Below are positions 1 to 8,115 of a stretch of 37,417 nucleotides of DNA, in pieces. The stretch lies in contig JAUNTM010000014.1 in the NCBI GenBank assembly GCA_030538675.1, forward strand, positions 1 through 37,417, given 5' to 3'. The notes beneath the pieces are model-generated. The model saw nothing but the letters and a program-made list of their open reading frames with translations, did not search any database and had not been told where the DNA came from. The translations under genes and the position numbers were made by a program. This DNA comes from Capnocytophaga sp. (GTDB taxonomy: Bacteria; Bacteroidota; Bacteroidia; Flavobacteriales; Flavobacteriaceae). How positions within the stretch are numbered: the stretch's first letter is position 1; every line of letters begins with the position of its first letter.

Positions 1-24
1 TTATTTATCAAAATCATAACAATT

Positions 25-2046
25 ATGAAAAAGTTTCTACCAATATTGTTAGCGGTAACACAAGTGGCATATTCACAGATGATAAACGATGCCAATATAC
101 CCGCACTGAATGAGCAAATACAAAAACGCGTGCAGCAATACGAACGTAGCACTACGCCCGTAATAGCTTCAAAACCAACGGCAATAGCAGATTTTTTCTA
201 CCTCATAACCGATGAACCCGAAGCGTTCTTACAAGCAATCGGTCAAGCAGCCAATTCAGAGGAACTGCGTACCGTATTGAAAGGAAAAATAACAATGATA
301 TGTGATTTGCCTATCAGTAAAACGGATTATATTTCTTATGAAGGAAAGCCTTCCGTCTATCTTACCACGCTTTTGCCGGAAGAGCATTTTAATGCGCAAC
401 TATACGTAGAAGCTACCGAAGGAAATACAGTGGCTGACGCCCGGTATATTATGCAGCAATCTTTTTGGGGAGGCGAAACTACTTTTAGAGGATTTTTTTT
501 AAAAACGGCGTTTCAACAAAAACCGGTTCCTGCAAAATATGCAGATTGGATACACTATGCGGATATCGTCATACACCCTTCGACAAAAGTAATTCAAGCA
601 AAGGAAACAAAGGAGGTTCGTTATAGAACAGACCCGTTGGTGGAATATTTCAGAAAAAAAACGAATTTTCCGTCGGTAAATGAAGATACCGATACCGAAA
701 CAGCCAACAAACGGATTGACGAATGGTATCAAAAAAGACCGCATTTATTGGATAGTATATTGAAAAACGATGAAAAATTCGCGAAATTGGTACAAAAAGA
801 ATTTCGTTTGGCTGAAAAAAACAACAATCCCAGCGATTTTCTTAAAGAAGTAGCCGGAAAATATATTCCAAAAGAACGGATATTAAATTTACTCCGGAAG
901 CAACGGGTTGAAGGCTCTTGCAGTTTTGACAGCAGTCCTAACGAACATTTGCGCAAAATAGCAAGGCTGTCGGCAGAGGTTGGCAATTGGGATGTTTTCA
1001 TCAAGGCATATCTTGATTATGTTAACGGAAATGTGGAACGGGTGGCTTACAGCAATATCGGCGATATGGCACAACAGATGCCCGACGACGAATTGTCATT
1101 ACTTGATGTAGACAAAGACAAATTATACTTAGGAACACTGCTTAGCACCGACAGCCCTGAGACACATTACCATTCCGATAGGGTCCGTATGGCAAAGTTA
1201 TATGCAAACAATCCGAGTTCCCATCGTTTTGAAACAGAAATACTTGGCATTATTCAAAATGAGGAAGTAGACATTGCCAATCGGTTGGGAATGTTGCACC
1301 AGCTCGACCTGTACGCATATTTCCTAAAAGATTCCGTACATGCCGATCAAGTACGCCGCCAACGGTCAGAAACCATACAAACACTGCCGGTTATCATCCG
1401 GAATAGTTTACTTCAAAAATCCAAACCGATATATGATTTGTACCCCGACGTGAAAGACGAATTGGACAAATACATCTGGAACGAAGATAGATTTCCAAGA
1501 AATTATCTCCCGAACATGAATTTTACTGCCAAAGAGAAAAATCAGCCGGATATTGAATACGATTTGGATTTGCTTGTAGAAAAAGAATTCCCCGACATAA
1601 AAGATTTTTTTGCAATGCAAACGATAGCCCGCCAACGGATAGAATCACATCCTTACCTGAAAAAGATAAGAGAGGCTAATCCCGATTTCAAGCTAAAGGT
1701 TGAATATTACAACAGTAATAAGAGAAAAATGCGTATTTTTAAAGAAATTCCTAAAGAACTGTTGCAGGCAATAAATACAGAAGATGCTATAAGCATCGTA
1801 ATGGACAAAGGCGGGTACAAAAGCCGGTTTATCTTGCTTGCTGACGGACATTTGTTGATGAAAACGATGCCAAAAGGCTTTGAAATGCCGGGCTATACAT
1901 TTGTGCAGTTATTGCCCGAAAGGAAAGAATACCCCGGTGTAACCACGTACATAACAAATAAAATGTTTACTTCGGAAGGGGAGGTTACAAATCCCATTAA
2001 AGCGAAAGTGATACCGCAAATACCGCTCAGAGAACAGAAGAACTAA
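25..2046 (+). CDS. hypothetical exported protein, 673 aa
   Basis: I do not recognise this family. The protein opens with Met-Lys-Lys and a hydrophobic stretch ending in VAYSQ (residues 1-18), a plausible type I signal peptide with the mature protein starting near Gln18, so it is probably periplasmic or surface exposed; there is no lipobox Cys. The rest is soluble, rich in Lys, Glu and Asp, with a glycine-rich patch (FWGGETTFRG) in the N-terminal quarter and no transmembrane segment. The ATG at 25 is preceded by an A-rich stretch typical of Bacteroidota starts, but only 24 nt of upstream sequence are present, so an operon partner outside the window cannot be excluded. It is convergent with the sigma-54 activator gene. 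The reading frame is certain; the function is unknown. Confidence 0.85.
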   Translation: MKKFLPILLAVTQVAYSQMINDANIPALNEQIQKRVQQYERSTTPVIASKPTAIADFFYLITDEPEAFLQAIGQAANSEELRTVLKGKITMICDLPISKTDYISYEGKPSVYLTTLLPEEHFNAQLYVEATEGNTVADARYIMQQSFWGGETTFRGFFLKTAFQQKPVPAKYADWIHYADIVIHPSTKVIQAKETKEVRYRTDPLVEYFRKKTNFPSVNEDTDTETANKRIDEWYQKRPHLLDSILKNDEKFAKLVQKEFRLAEKNNNPSDFLKEVAGKYIPKERILNLLRKQRVEGSCSFDSSPNEHLRKIARLSAEVGNWDVFIKAYLDYVNGNVERVAYSNIGDMAQQMPDDELSLLDVDKDKLYLGTLLSTDSPETHYHSDRVRMAKLYANNPSSHRFETEILGIIQNEEVDIANRLGMLHQLDLYAYFLKDSVHADQVRRQRSETIQTLPVIIRNSLLQKSKPIYDLYPDVKDELDKYIWNEDRFPRNYLPNMNFTAKEKNQPDIEYDLDLLVEKEFPDIKDFFAMQTIARQRIESHPYLKKIREANPDFKLKVEYYNSNKRKMRIFKEIPKELLQAINTEDAISIVMDKGGYKSRFILLADGHLLMKTMPKGFEMPGYTFVQLLPERKEYPGVTTYITNKMFTSEGEVTNPIKAKVIPQIPLREQKN

Positions 2047-2067
2047 GGGTAAATCAATGTGTTAATT

Positions 2068-2209
2068 CCTCACCCCCGCCCCCTATATCTCATTTTTATT
2101 AGTTTACATTTTGGTTTCGATGAATCTTCGATTTCCAAGGGAGAGGGGAGCCACTCGGATACCATTGAGCTTTTTCTCCCCTCTCCTTTGGAGAGGGGCG
2201 GGGGTGAGG
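2068..2209. repeat. nested inverted repeat between convergent genes
   Basis: The two ends are perfect 15-bp inverted copies: CCTCACCCCCGCCCC at 2068-2082 and its reverse complement at 2195-2209. Inside lies a second inverted pair, GGAGAGGGGAG near 2140 and CTCCCCTCTCC near 2177-2187, and the short palindrome CTCCTTTGGAG. The GGAGAGGGG/CCTCACCCC words resemble the core of the element at 30511-30652, so this may be a composite or decayed relative of it. It lies between two gene 3' ends and could fold as a bidirectional terminator or mRNA stabiliser. Confidence 0.7.
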
Positions 2210-2229
2210 GCTTTATTCTTTGAACTTCT

Positions 2230-3477
2230 CTACCCTTCCAAGCCGTACTGTTTTATTTTCCGGTATAAAGTCCGTTCGGAAATCCCGAGTTCTTTGGCGG
2301 CTTCTTTGCGTCGTCCGTCATTGCGGTCGAGGGCTTTAACGATGAGTTCCAGCTCTTTATCTTGCAACGAAAGCGTTTCTTCCTCCTCTTCGATATTTTC
2401 GGCATAGTCGTAATCGTCATCGTTTGTTTTTTGGGAAGACGGTGCATTCATCGGAATAATGGAAACGGACGGTTGCGAAGCAGACGGTTTGTCGCCGTAT
2501 ATTTTATGAATGAGCGATTGGTTTTCTTCTTGCACTTTCGTGGAATTGCCGTGCTGCATGAGTTCCAGCGTGAGTTTTTTCAAGTCGTTGAGGTCGTTTT
2601 TCATATCGAAAAGCACCTTGTAGAGAATTTCACGTTCGTTACTAAAATCACTTTCGCTTCGGGAGGTTTGCGTTATAGCAGGCAATTGGCTGCCTTCGTT
2701 CGGCAGATACGAATGCAAAACGGAAGCCGAAATTTCACGTTTTTGTTCCAACACGGAAATTTGTTCGGCGATATTTCGCAATTGGCGGATATTGCCCGCC
2801 CAACGGTAATTTACAAGGATTTGGACGGCATCATCAGTAAGACGGATGGCAGGCATTTTGTATTTTTCGGCAAAATCCGAAGCAAATTTTCTGAAAAGCA
2901 AATACACATCATCTTTTCGTTCCCGCAACGGCGGAAGATGGATTTCAACCGTACTCAACCGATAATACAAATCTTCGCGAAAACGTTCCTTGCGGATAGC
3001 TTCCTGCATATTCACGTTGGTTGCCGCAACAATCCGAACGTTCGTTTTCTGTACCACCGATGAACCCACTTTGATAAACTCGCCGTTTTCAAGCACACGC
3101 AGTAGCCGCACTTGAGTGGTAAGCGGCAGTTCGCCCACTTCGTCAAGAAAAATCGTACCACCGTCGGCTTCTTCAAAATAGCCGCTTCGGGTAGCGGTTG
3201 CCCCCGTAAACGCCCCTTTTTCATGTCCGAAAAGTTCCGAATCAATCGTGCCTTCGGGGATTGCCCCGCAGTTTACGGCAATATATTTCCCGTGCTTACG
3301 GTGTGAGAGCGAATGGATAATCTTCGGGACAGCTTCCTTGCCTACGCCGCTTTCGCCTGTTACCAACACCGAAATATCGGTGGCGGCTACTTGTACAGCT
3401 TTTTCTATGGCACGGTTGAGCTTCGGGTCATTGCCGATGATGCCGAACCGCTGTTTGATAGTTTGAATATTTTCCAT
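2230..3477 (-). CDS. sigma-54-dependent transcriptional activator (AAA+ with Fis-type HTH)
   Basis: An enhancer-binding protein that would remodel sigma-54 RNA polymerase by ATP hydrolysis. Visible motifs: Walker A GESGVGKE at residues 41-48, the sigma-54 contact loop GAFTGA at 88-93, Walker B GGTIFLDEVGEL near 106-117, and the RFREDLYYRL segment and the PLRERKDD segment of the AAA+ core. The C-terminal ~25 residues (KEAAKELGISERTLYRKIKQYGL) form a Fis-type helix-turn-helix. Between them is a low-complexity acidic linker. There is no N-terminal receiver, PAS or GAF domain, because the AAA+ core starts at about residue 12; activity may therefore be set by expression or by a partner protein. 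It lies 64 nt downstream of vapD on the same strand and may share its transcript. Confident in the family; target genes are unknown. Confidence 0.93.
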   Translation of the reverse strand: MENIQTIKQRFGIIGNDPKLNRAIEKAVQVAATDISVLVTGESGVGKEAVPKIIHSLSHRKHGKYIAVNCGAIPEGTIDSELFGHEKGAFTGATATRSGYFEEADGGTIFLDEVGELPLTTQVRLLRVLENGEFIKVGSSVVQKTNVRIVAATNVNMQEAIRKERFREDLYYRLSTVEIHLPPLRERKDDVYLLFRKFASDFAEKYKMPAIRLTDDAVQILVNYRWAGNIRQLRNIAEQISVLEQKREISASVLHSYLPNEGSQLPAITQTSRSESDFSNEREILYKVLFDMKNDLNDLKKLTLELMQHGNSTKVQEENQSLIHKIYGDKPSASQPSVSIIPMNAPSSQKTNDDDYDYAENIEEEEETLSLQDKELELIVKALDRNDGRRKEAAKELGISERTLYRKIKQYGLEG

Positions 3478-3541
3478 AGTGAAGAGTTGTTTATCTGATT
3501 GTGAGGCGGTTGTTAATTGTGATTATTGAAGAAAAACAGTG

Positions 3542-3820
3542 TTATTCATTGAACATTTGGGTAAAATCCGACCAGTTTTTAATTTCAAAAGCCCTTATAT
3601 CCCGGACAGATTTCCGAAACCAAACAATACGATTAAGTGCATTCATGGCTTTTGTAACAGTATATAAATCGTCATTATTTGTTACATAAACGCTCCCTTG
3701 AATCCATGAAAAACCACATTCGGGCAACACTCTCTTTATTTCGCCGTAGGCAGAATGGTAAGGTGTTCCGTATTGTTTTTCTAATTCGGAAATGACCATA
3801 TCGAAACTAATGGCAAACAT
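3542..3820 (-). CDS. vapD: VapD-family endoribonuclease (Cas2-like fold)
   Basis: At 92 aa it has the usual VapD length and the family's hallmark segments: the opening MFAISFDMV with the conserved first-strand Asp7, the central GFSWIQGSVYVTNN, and the C-terminal FRKSVRDIRAFEIKNWSDFT. VapD proteins of Haemophilus and Helicobacter are known as Cas2-fold ribonucleases linked with persistence, usually paired with a small cognate gene. Here the ATG lies 2 nt beyond the stop codon of the 74-aa upstream gene, so the two are almost certainly translationally coupled. No CRISPR repeats or cas1 are nearby, so a CRISPR role is not indicated. The family call is strong; toxin activity in this organism is inferred. 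Confidence 0.88.
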   Translation of the reverse strand: MFAISFDMVISELEKQYGTPYHSAYGEIKRVLPECGFSWIQGSVYVTNNDDLYTVTKAMNALNRIVWFRKSVRDIRAFEIKNWSDFTQMFNE

Positions 3821-3822
3821 GC

Positions 3823-4047
3823 TTAATTTATTTTTTTAAATAAATATTCTTTTTCAAAAACTCCTCCTAACTCTTTTGTTTTTGCTGTGATGACAATCCC
3901 TACGAAAGGATTGTTTTCAACCTCAATGACAATTCCTTTGACCCATTCTTTTTCGTGAGTTACCTGCGGAGAAATTAGAACCTCATCTCCTACGCTGAAC
4001 GCTGATTTTAGGTTGTAGTCTTTGTTTTTAGTAACCGTTGTACTCAT
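3823..4047 (-). CDS. small hypothetical protein, possible VapD partner/antitoxin
   Basis: This 74-aa protein has no family I can name. Residues ~17-73 (SVGDEVLIS..., WVKGIVIEVENNPFVGIVI) alternate short hydrophobic and polar strands with turns at VGDEV and ENNPF, which reads like a small SH3-like beta barrel, a fold seen in some nucleic-acid-binding proteins. Its stop codon is 2 nt from the vapD start and it has a TAnnTTTG promoter box just upstream, so it heads the vapD operon, the position antitoxins usually take. Antitoxin function is inferred from this arrangement only. It does not look like the H. influenzae VapX sequence as far as I can judge. Confidence 0.72.
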   Translation of the reverse strand: MSTTVTKNKDYNLKSAFSVGDEVLISPQVTHEKEWVKGIVIEVENNPFVGIVITAKTKELGGVFEKEYLFKKIN

Positions 4048-4070
4048 ATCTTTAGTTGTTTTATTCCCGA

Positions 4071-4078
4071 CAAAGATA
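4071..4078 (-). promoter_or_regulatory. promoter -7 box of the vapD operon
   Basis: On the minus strand this reads TATCTTTG, an exact match to the Bacteroidota -7 consensus TAnnTTTG, 23 nt upstream of the 74-aa gene's ATG. I see no convincing -33 TTTG at the usual ~20-nt spacing. Confidence 0.6.
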
Positions 4079-4198
4079 CGAAAAAATACTATTGCGATAT
4101 TTTTACGTGGATTTTGAAAACAGTTACGCGGAATAAAGTCTTAATTTCTCAAAATGTTAAACTTTATTTTAGGATGCTGCTTACCTAAAATGATTTCG

Positions 4199-4206
4199 TA
4201 CATTTG
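4199..4206 (+). promoter_or_regulatory. possible -7 box upstream of the small membrane protein gene
   Basis: TACATTTG matches TAnnTTTG, but it lies ~135 nt from the next ATG (4342) and has no clear -33 element. Chance matches are common in DNA this AT-rich. The stretch 4079-4198 shows no other feature. Confidence 0.3.
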
Positions 4207-4341
4207 GTTCAAAATAACATCATTGTAAACGAAGTAAATGCAGATTGCTGAGTTTTTCGCATGCCGAATTAAGGCAAATCACAATCCTTGCACAGGACGA
4301 GGAAAGCTATGGGGAAATAAAAACTTTTAATACAACATAAT

Positions 4342-4563
4342 ATGGATGGATTATTTTTAGAAGGAACGATTTTCACAATCCTTCAGCTTGGGTTACTATT
4401 TGCTATATTTGTTTTACCGGTCATCGCGTTGGTAGGATTGTACCGGAAAAGAGAATATCTGATCCAGAGCCAGATTGTTCTGTGGGTTTTTGCCATTGGG
4501 CTTGTTCCTTTGTTTGGTTCGGTCGCTTCTTTTTTCCTTATTAAGAAAGAAGAAACCGTTTAG
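4342..4563 (+). CDS. small membrane protein, PLDc_N-like
   Basis: A 73-aa protein with two hydrophobic helices (residues ~8-32 and ~42-66) separated by the short basic loop LYRKREYLIQS. The second helix ends in the motif LVPLFGSVASFFLIKKEE. This two-helix pattern with a proline/glycine-containing turn (VPLFG) and a terminal basic tail resembles the phospholipase D/cardiolipin synthase N-terminal domain (PLDc_N) that also occurs as a free-standing small protein. No catalytic domain is attached. It is monocistronic, followed at once by a strong hairpin terminator. Function unknown; the domain assignment is by pattern only. Confidence 0.72.
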   Translation: MDGLFLEGTIFTILQLGLLFAIFVLPVIALVGLYRKREYLIQSQIVLWVFAIGLVPLFGSVASFFLIKKEETV

Positions 4564-4594
4564 AATTTACGTGAACAAGGCTTTCTAAAAAAAC

Positions 4595-4637
4595 AAAAAC
4601 GGCATTGTGAAGTTATCTATTTTACGATGCCGTTTTT
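4595..4637 (+). terminator. intrinsic terminator after the small membrane protein gene
   Basis: A perfect 11-bp stem, AAAAACGGCAT (4595-4605) with ATGCCGTTTTT (4627-4637), encloses a 21-nt loop and ends in a T run. A-rich and T-rich flanks make it potentially bidirectional. Confidence 0.85.
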
Positions 4638-4830
4638 TGATACGCTTGTCATTTCAATATATTTCGAAAGAAAACGACAATTTTAACATTTGGTAAATTT
4701 ACATAATTGTGTTTTTACTTTTATTTTTTAATGCATTGATTAATAGTTACTTATATCAAAAACCTGTTGTGTGCTAAATTAATTTTTCAAAATATTTTAT
4801 TTCGAAGCATTGCGTTTTAATTTCGTTTTG

Positions 4831-4862
4831 TTTGTTTTATTTATTTTTGTTTTATACTTTTG
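4831..4862 (+). promoter_or_regulatory. promoter of SusC/D unit 1
   Basis: A -33 TTTG (4831-4834) and a -7 TACTTTTG (4855-4862), 20 nt apart, match the Bacteroidota promoter (TTTG-N19/20-TAnnTTTG). This is the best two-box promoter in the window. It lies 47 nt ahead of the ATG at 4910 and supports that start over any internal one. Confidence 0.75.
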
Positions 4863-4909
4863 TAATGAAAATTTAATTGTTTCATAACCATACCAAACTA
4901 TAAAACCGT

Positions 4910-7900
4910 ATGAAAAAGCAAACCACACGGAAGGTTTGGGAGTTTTATATTAAAACTTTCAGCCTTGCACTACTGCTTTTAGGTAGTGTTAAAATCTATG
5001 CGGGGGGGGTAAATTAGATAATCTATCTAACGAATCGGCTCTTCAACAAGAAACCAACATCACGGGAACGGTAACAGACGCTTCAGGCGTGCCGTTGCCC
5101 GGAGTAACCATCCTCATCAAAAATTCCACCAAAGGAACTTCTACTGACTTTGACGGAAATTTTGAAATCAACGCCAAAAGTACCGATGTACTTGTATTTA
5201 CCTACATTGGTTTTGCCAAGCGGGAAGTAACCGTCGGCAGAAACCGTACTCTCAAAATCACTTTAAACGAAGACACCCAGCAGCTTGATGATGTGGTGGT
5301 GGTCGGTTTTGGGCAGCAGAAAAAGGAAAGTTTGGTCGTTTCCATCAGTTCGGTCAAGCCGAAAGACATTTCCACGCCCACCCGTAACCTTACCAATGCC
5401 TTAGCCGGACAGGTTGCCGGACTTATCGCCGTGCAGCGTTCGGGTGAGCCGGGCTATGACAACGCCGAGTTTTGGATACGCGGTATCAGCACGTTTGCCG
5501 GAGGTTCCAAGCCGTTGGTGCTTGTAGACGGCGTTCCCCGTTCTATTAATGACGTAGAACCCGACGAAATCGAAACCTTTTCTATCTTGAAAGATGCTGC
5601 CGCAACCGCCGTGTACGGGGCACAAGGGGCGAACGGCGTAGTGCTTGTAACCACCAAACGCGGTAAAGTAGAAAAAGCCCGTATCTCATTCCGCACCGAG
5701 CATACGGTATCCATGCCCACGCGTCTGCCTAAGTTCGTAGGTTCGGCAGACTATATGTCGCTTTTTAACGAAGCCCGTAGGAACGACGGCGAAGTACCGC
5801 AATTTTCGGAAGAATTAATCCAAAAATACCGCGACAATGCCGACCCCGACCTCTATCCCAGTACCAATTGGATTGACGAAATGCTCGATGATTTCACGAC
5901 TAACCAACGCTACTCGCTCAACGCACAAGGCGGAACGGAAAGAGCCCGCTATTTCGTGTCGGGAGCATTGTACCGCGAAACCGGGATTTTCAAAAACAAG
6001 CCCGACGAAAAATACGATACCAGTATCGGGCTGAAAAGGTTCAACCTCCGTTCCAATGTAGATATTGATATTACGGAAAGTACAGCCGTTTCGGTAGACC
6101 TTTCGGGACAGTATATGGTCAATTCCTACCCCGGTACGGGAACTCCGCAGATATTCAGAGCCATGCTCATCACGCCGCCCCACACGTTTCCGGCGGTGTA
6201 CAGTGACGGTACGATTTCCACCTACCTGCAAGAGCGGGATTCCAATATGCGCAATCCGTACAACCAACTGATGAATTCTGGTTATGCCAAAGAATGGCGT
6301 ACCGCAATACAGTCAAAAGTAACGTTAAACCAAAAATTAGATGCCATTACCAAAGGACTGAAATACAGAGCGTTCATTAGTTTTGACTTTGATAATAATT
6401 TTCTCAGCCGCCGCACGTTCAATCCCACCCGTTACCATGCCACGGGGCGTGATGCCGACGGTAAGTTGATATTCACGCAAGTGGTATCGGGTACGCCCGA
6501 CCTCTCGAACCATAGTCCGTCTTCAGAAGCCAACAAAAAAATCTATTTTGAAACGGCATTTGACTACGCCCGTAATTTCGGCGACCACAGAGTAACAGGG
6601 ATGACCCTCTTCATGACAAGAGATTCGCAAGCACATAACAATGCCCTGCCTTTCCGCAGCATGGGGGCTGTCGGGCGTGTTACTTACGGGTATGCCGACC
6701 GCTACTTTGTAGAAGCCAACTTCGGGTACACAGGTTCTGAAAAATTTGCCAAAGGCTACCGCTTCGGGTTTTTCCCGGCGGTGGGCGTAGCGTATTTTCT
6801 TTCCAATGAAGACTTTTATCCGCAAGGGCTGAAAGACTATGTGTCAAAAGTGAAAATCAGGGCTTCGCTCGGGCGTACCGGAAATGATGACACAGGCGGT
6901 TCTCGCTTTTTGTACCGTCCTACGTTTGTTACCAATGCCGGAGGTTTTAACCAAGGTATTGGCGACAACGGAGCATTGAACGGCATCGGTAACGGTATCT
7001 ATGAAGACCGTCTTGCTTCGCCACATCTCACGTGGGAAATTGAAACCAAACGCAACTTTGGTGTGGAACTCGGCTTCTGGAAAAACCAGATACAGCTCGT
7101 AGCCGACTACTTTGATACCCAGCGTGACGGCATCCTTTTGCAGCGTCGTACCCTGCCGCAAGTGAGCGGTTTCCGTTCCGACCCTTGGGAAAACTACGGT
7201 AAAGTACGAAACCGGGGAATTGACGCATCGCTTGACGGACAAACCAAACTCGGCGATTTTACCGTCGGGCTTCGCTCCACATTTACCTTCGCCCGTAACA
7301 AAGTCATCGAATATGACGAACTGCCCACACGCTACCCTTGGATGGCGGTTACAGGAACGCGGATTTCCGAAAATACGCTCTACATTGCCGACAGGCTCTA
7401 CACCGAAGATGATTTCACATCGGTAACGAACCCCAACGGCACAAAAACGTATTCATTGAACCCCAACCTGCCGCAACCTACGCTCGGCGGTATTTTAGGT
7501 CCCGGCGATATTAAATATGTAGACGTGAACGGCGATGGCGTGATTGACAATTATGACCGTGTACGCGGTGTAGGAAATCCTGCCGTGCCGGAAATTGTGT
7601 ACGGTTTCGGATTTTCGGTACAGTACAAAAGGGTGTACATCAATGCCTTTTTCCAAGGCGTAGCGAATACGTCCGTACAGCTTGGCGGCAATGAAGCACA
7701 AGGCTGGTATCCGTTCGCTTGGGGCGTTGACCAGTCCAACTACCGTGAGTTTGCCCTCAGCCGCTGGCAAGAAGGAGCCGATAACAGCAACGTACTGATG
7801 CCCCGGCTGCACTCAAGCAATGCCAATAATGCGAACAACCGCGTGAACAGTACGTGGTGGCAACGCAACGGCTCATTCCTAAGGTTTAAAAATGCTGAAA

Positions 7901-8091
7901 TAGGCTGGAACGTACCCGAAACAATTCTTCAAAAAGCCAAAATCAATTCGGCAAGAATTTATCTGATGGGCTACAACCTCGCCGTTTGGGACGACATCAA
8001 GTATTTTGACCCCGAATCCGGAAATGCAAATGCCGGATTAAATTATCCGCTGCCGCGAAATTTCGCTTTCGGCGTTGACCTGTCTTTTTAA
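4910..8091 (+). CDS. SusC-family TonB-dependent receptor 1, frameshifted (phase OFF) at a poly-G tract
   Basis: An outer-membrane glycan importer energised by TonB. Translation from the ATG at 4910 gives a signal-peptide-like start (MKKQTTRKVWEF, then hydrophobic FSLALLLLGSV, ending IYA at residue 31), then meets eight Gs at 5002-5009 and stops at TAG 5015-5017 after 35 codons. The remaining frame is open to 8091: CarboxypepD_reg-like domain (TGTVTDASGVPLPG onward), TonB box DDVVVVGFG, plug domain (LVLVDGVP, ILKDAAATAVYGAQG), then a 22-strand-type barrel ending in a terminal aromatic, VDLSF. One added G (or two lost) gives a continuous 1060-aa protein. No upstream ATG exists in the downstream frame: a TAA at 4990-4992 closes it. 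There is no STN signalling domain. SusD1 follows after 24 nt. Confidence 0.9.
5002..5009 (+). repeat. homopolymeric (G)8 tract in susC1, likely phase-variation switch
   Basis: Eight consecutive Gs begin in the third position of codon 31. With eight, the frame closes at codon 36; with nine the codons read GCG GGG GGG GGT and the receptor frame is open. The tract is longer than any G run in the non-receptor genes here (6-7). Confidence 0.85.
5014..5030 (+). other. inverted repeat 4 nt after the susC1 G tract
   Basis: TTAGATA (5014-5020), loop ATC, TATCTAA (5024-5030): a perfect 7-bp stem. It starts 4 nt after the last G, exactly as in susC2, and contains the OFF-frame TAG stop. Being AT-rich it is weak, but its position could promote polymerase slippage or recoding. 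Confidence 0.6.
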
Positions 8092-8115
8092 CCAACTCTT
8101 TAAAAACAACGTATC

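Larger units (their letters stand above)
4564..4909. other. intergenic region before unit 1
   Basis: Apart from the terminator at 4595-4637 and the promoter at 4831-4862, this is AT-rich sequence in which I see no gene, RNA or repeat. The ~47-nt leader between the promoter box and the susC1 ATG (4863-4909) is A/C-rich and resembles the susC2 leader (both contain a CATAACCA word). Confidence 0.6.

Noticed and set aside
2111..2407. 98-codon plus-strand reading frame
   Set aside because: It is made of the inverted-repeat sequence and antisense of the sigma-54 activator; no start context or family.
4250..4290. Shared AAGGCAAATC word at ~4270 and ~25540 as a repeat family
   Set aside because: Only about 15 bases match and no inverted ends or longer alignment could be found.
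3542..4341. CRISPR-type locus because VapD has a Cas2-like fold
   Set aside because: No direct repeats with spacers, no cas1 and no leader are visible; VapD is a separate family.
5089..8091. SusC1 starting at the internal GTG 5089
   Set aside because: This start would delete the signal peptide and part of the CarboxypepD_reg-like domain. The open frame only begins there because of the tract frameshift; promoter and signal peptide point to ATG 4910.
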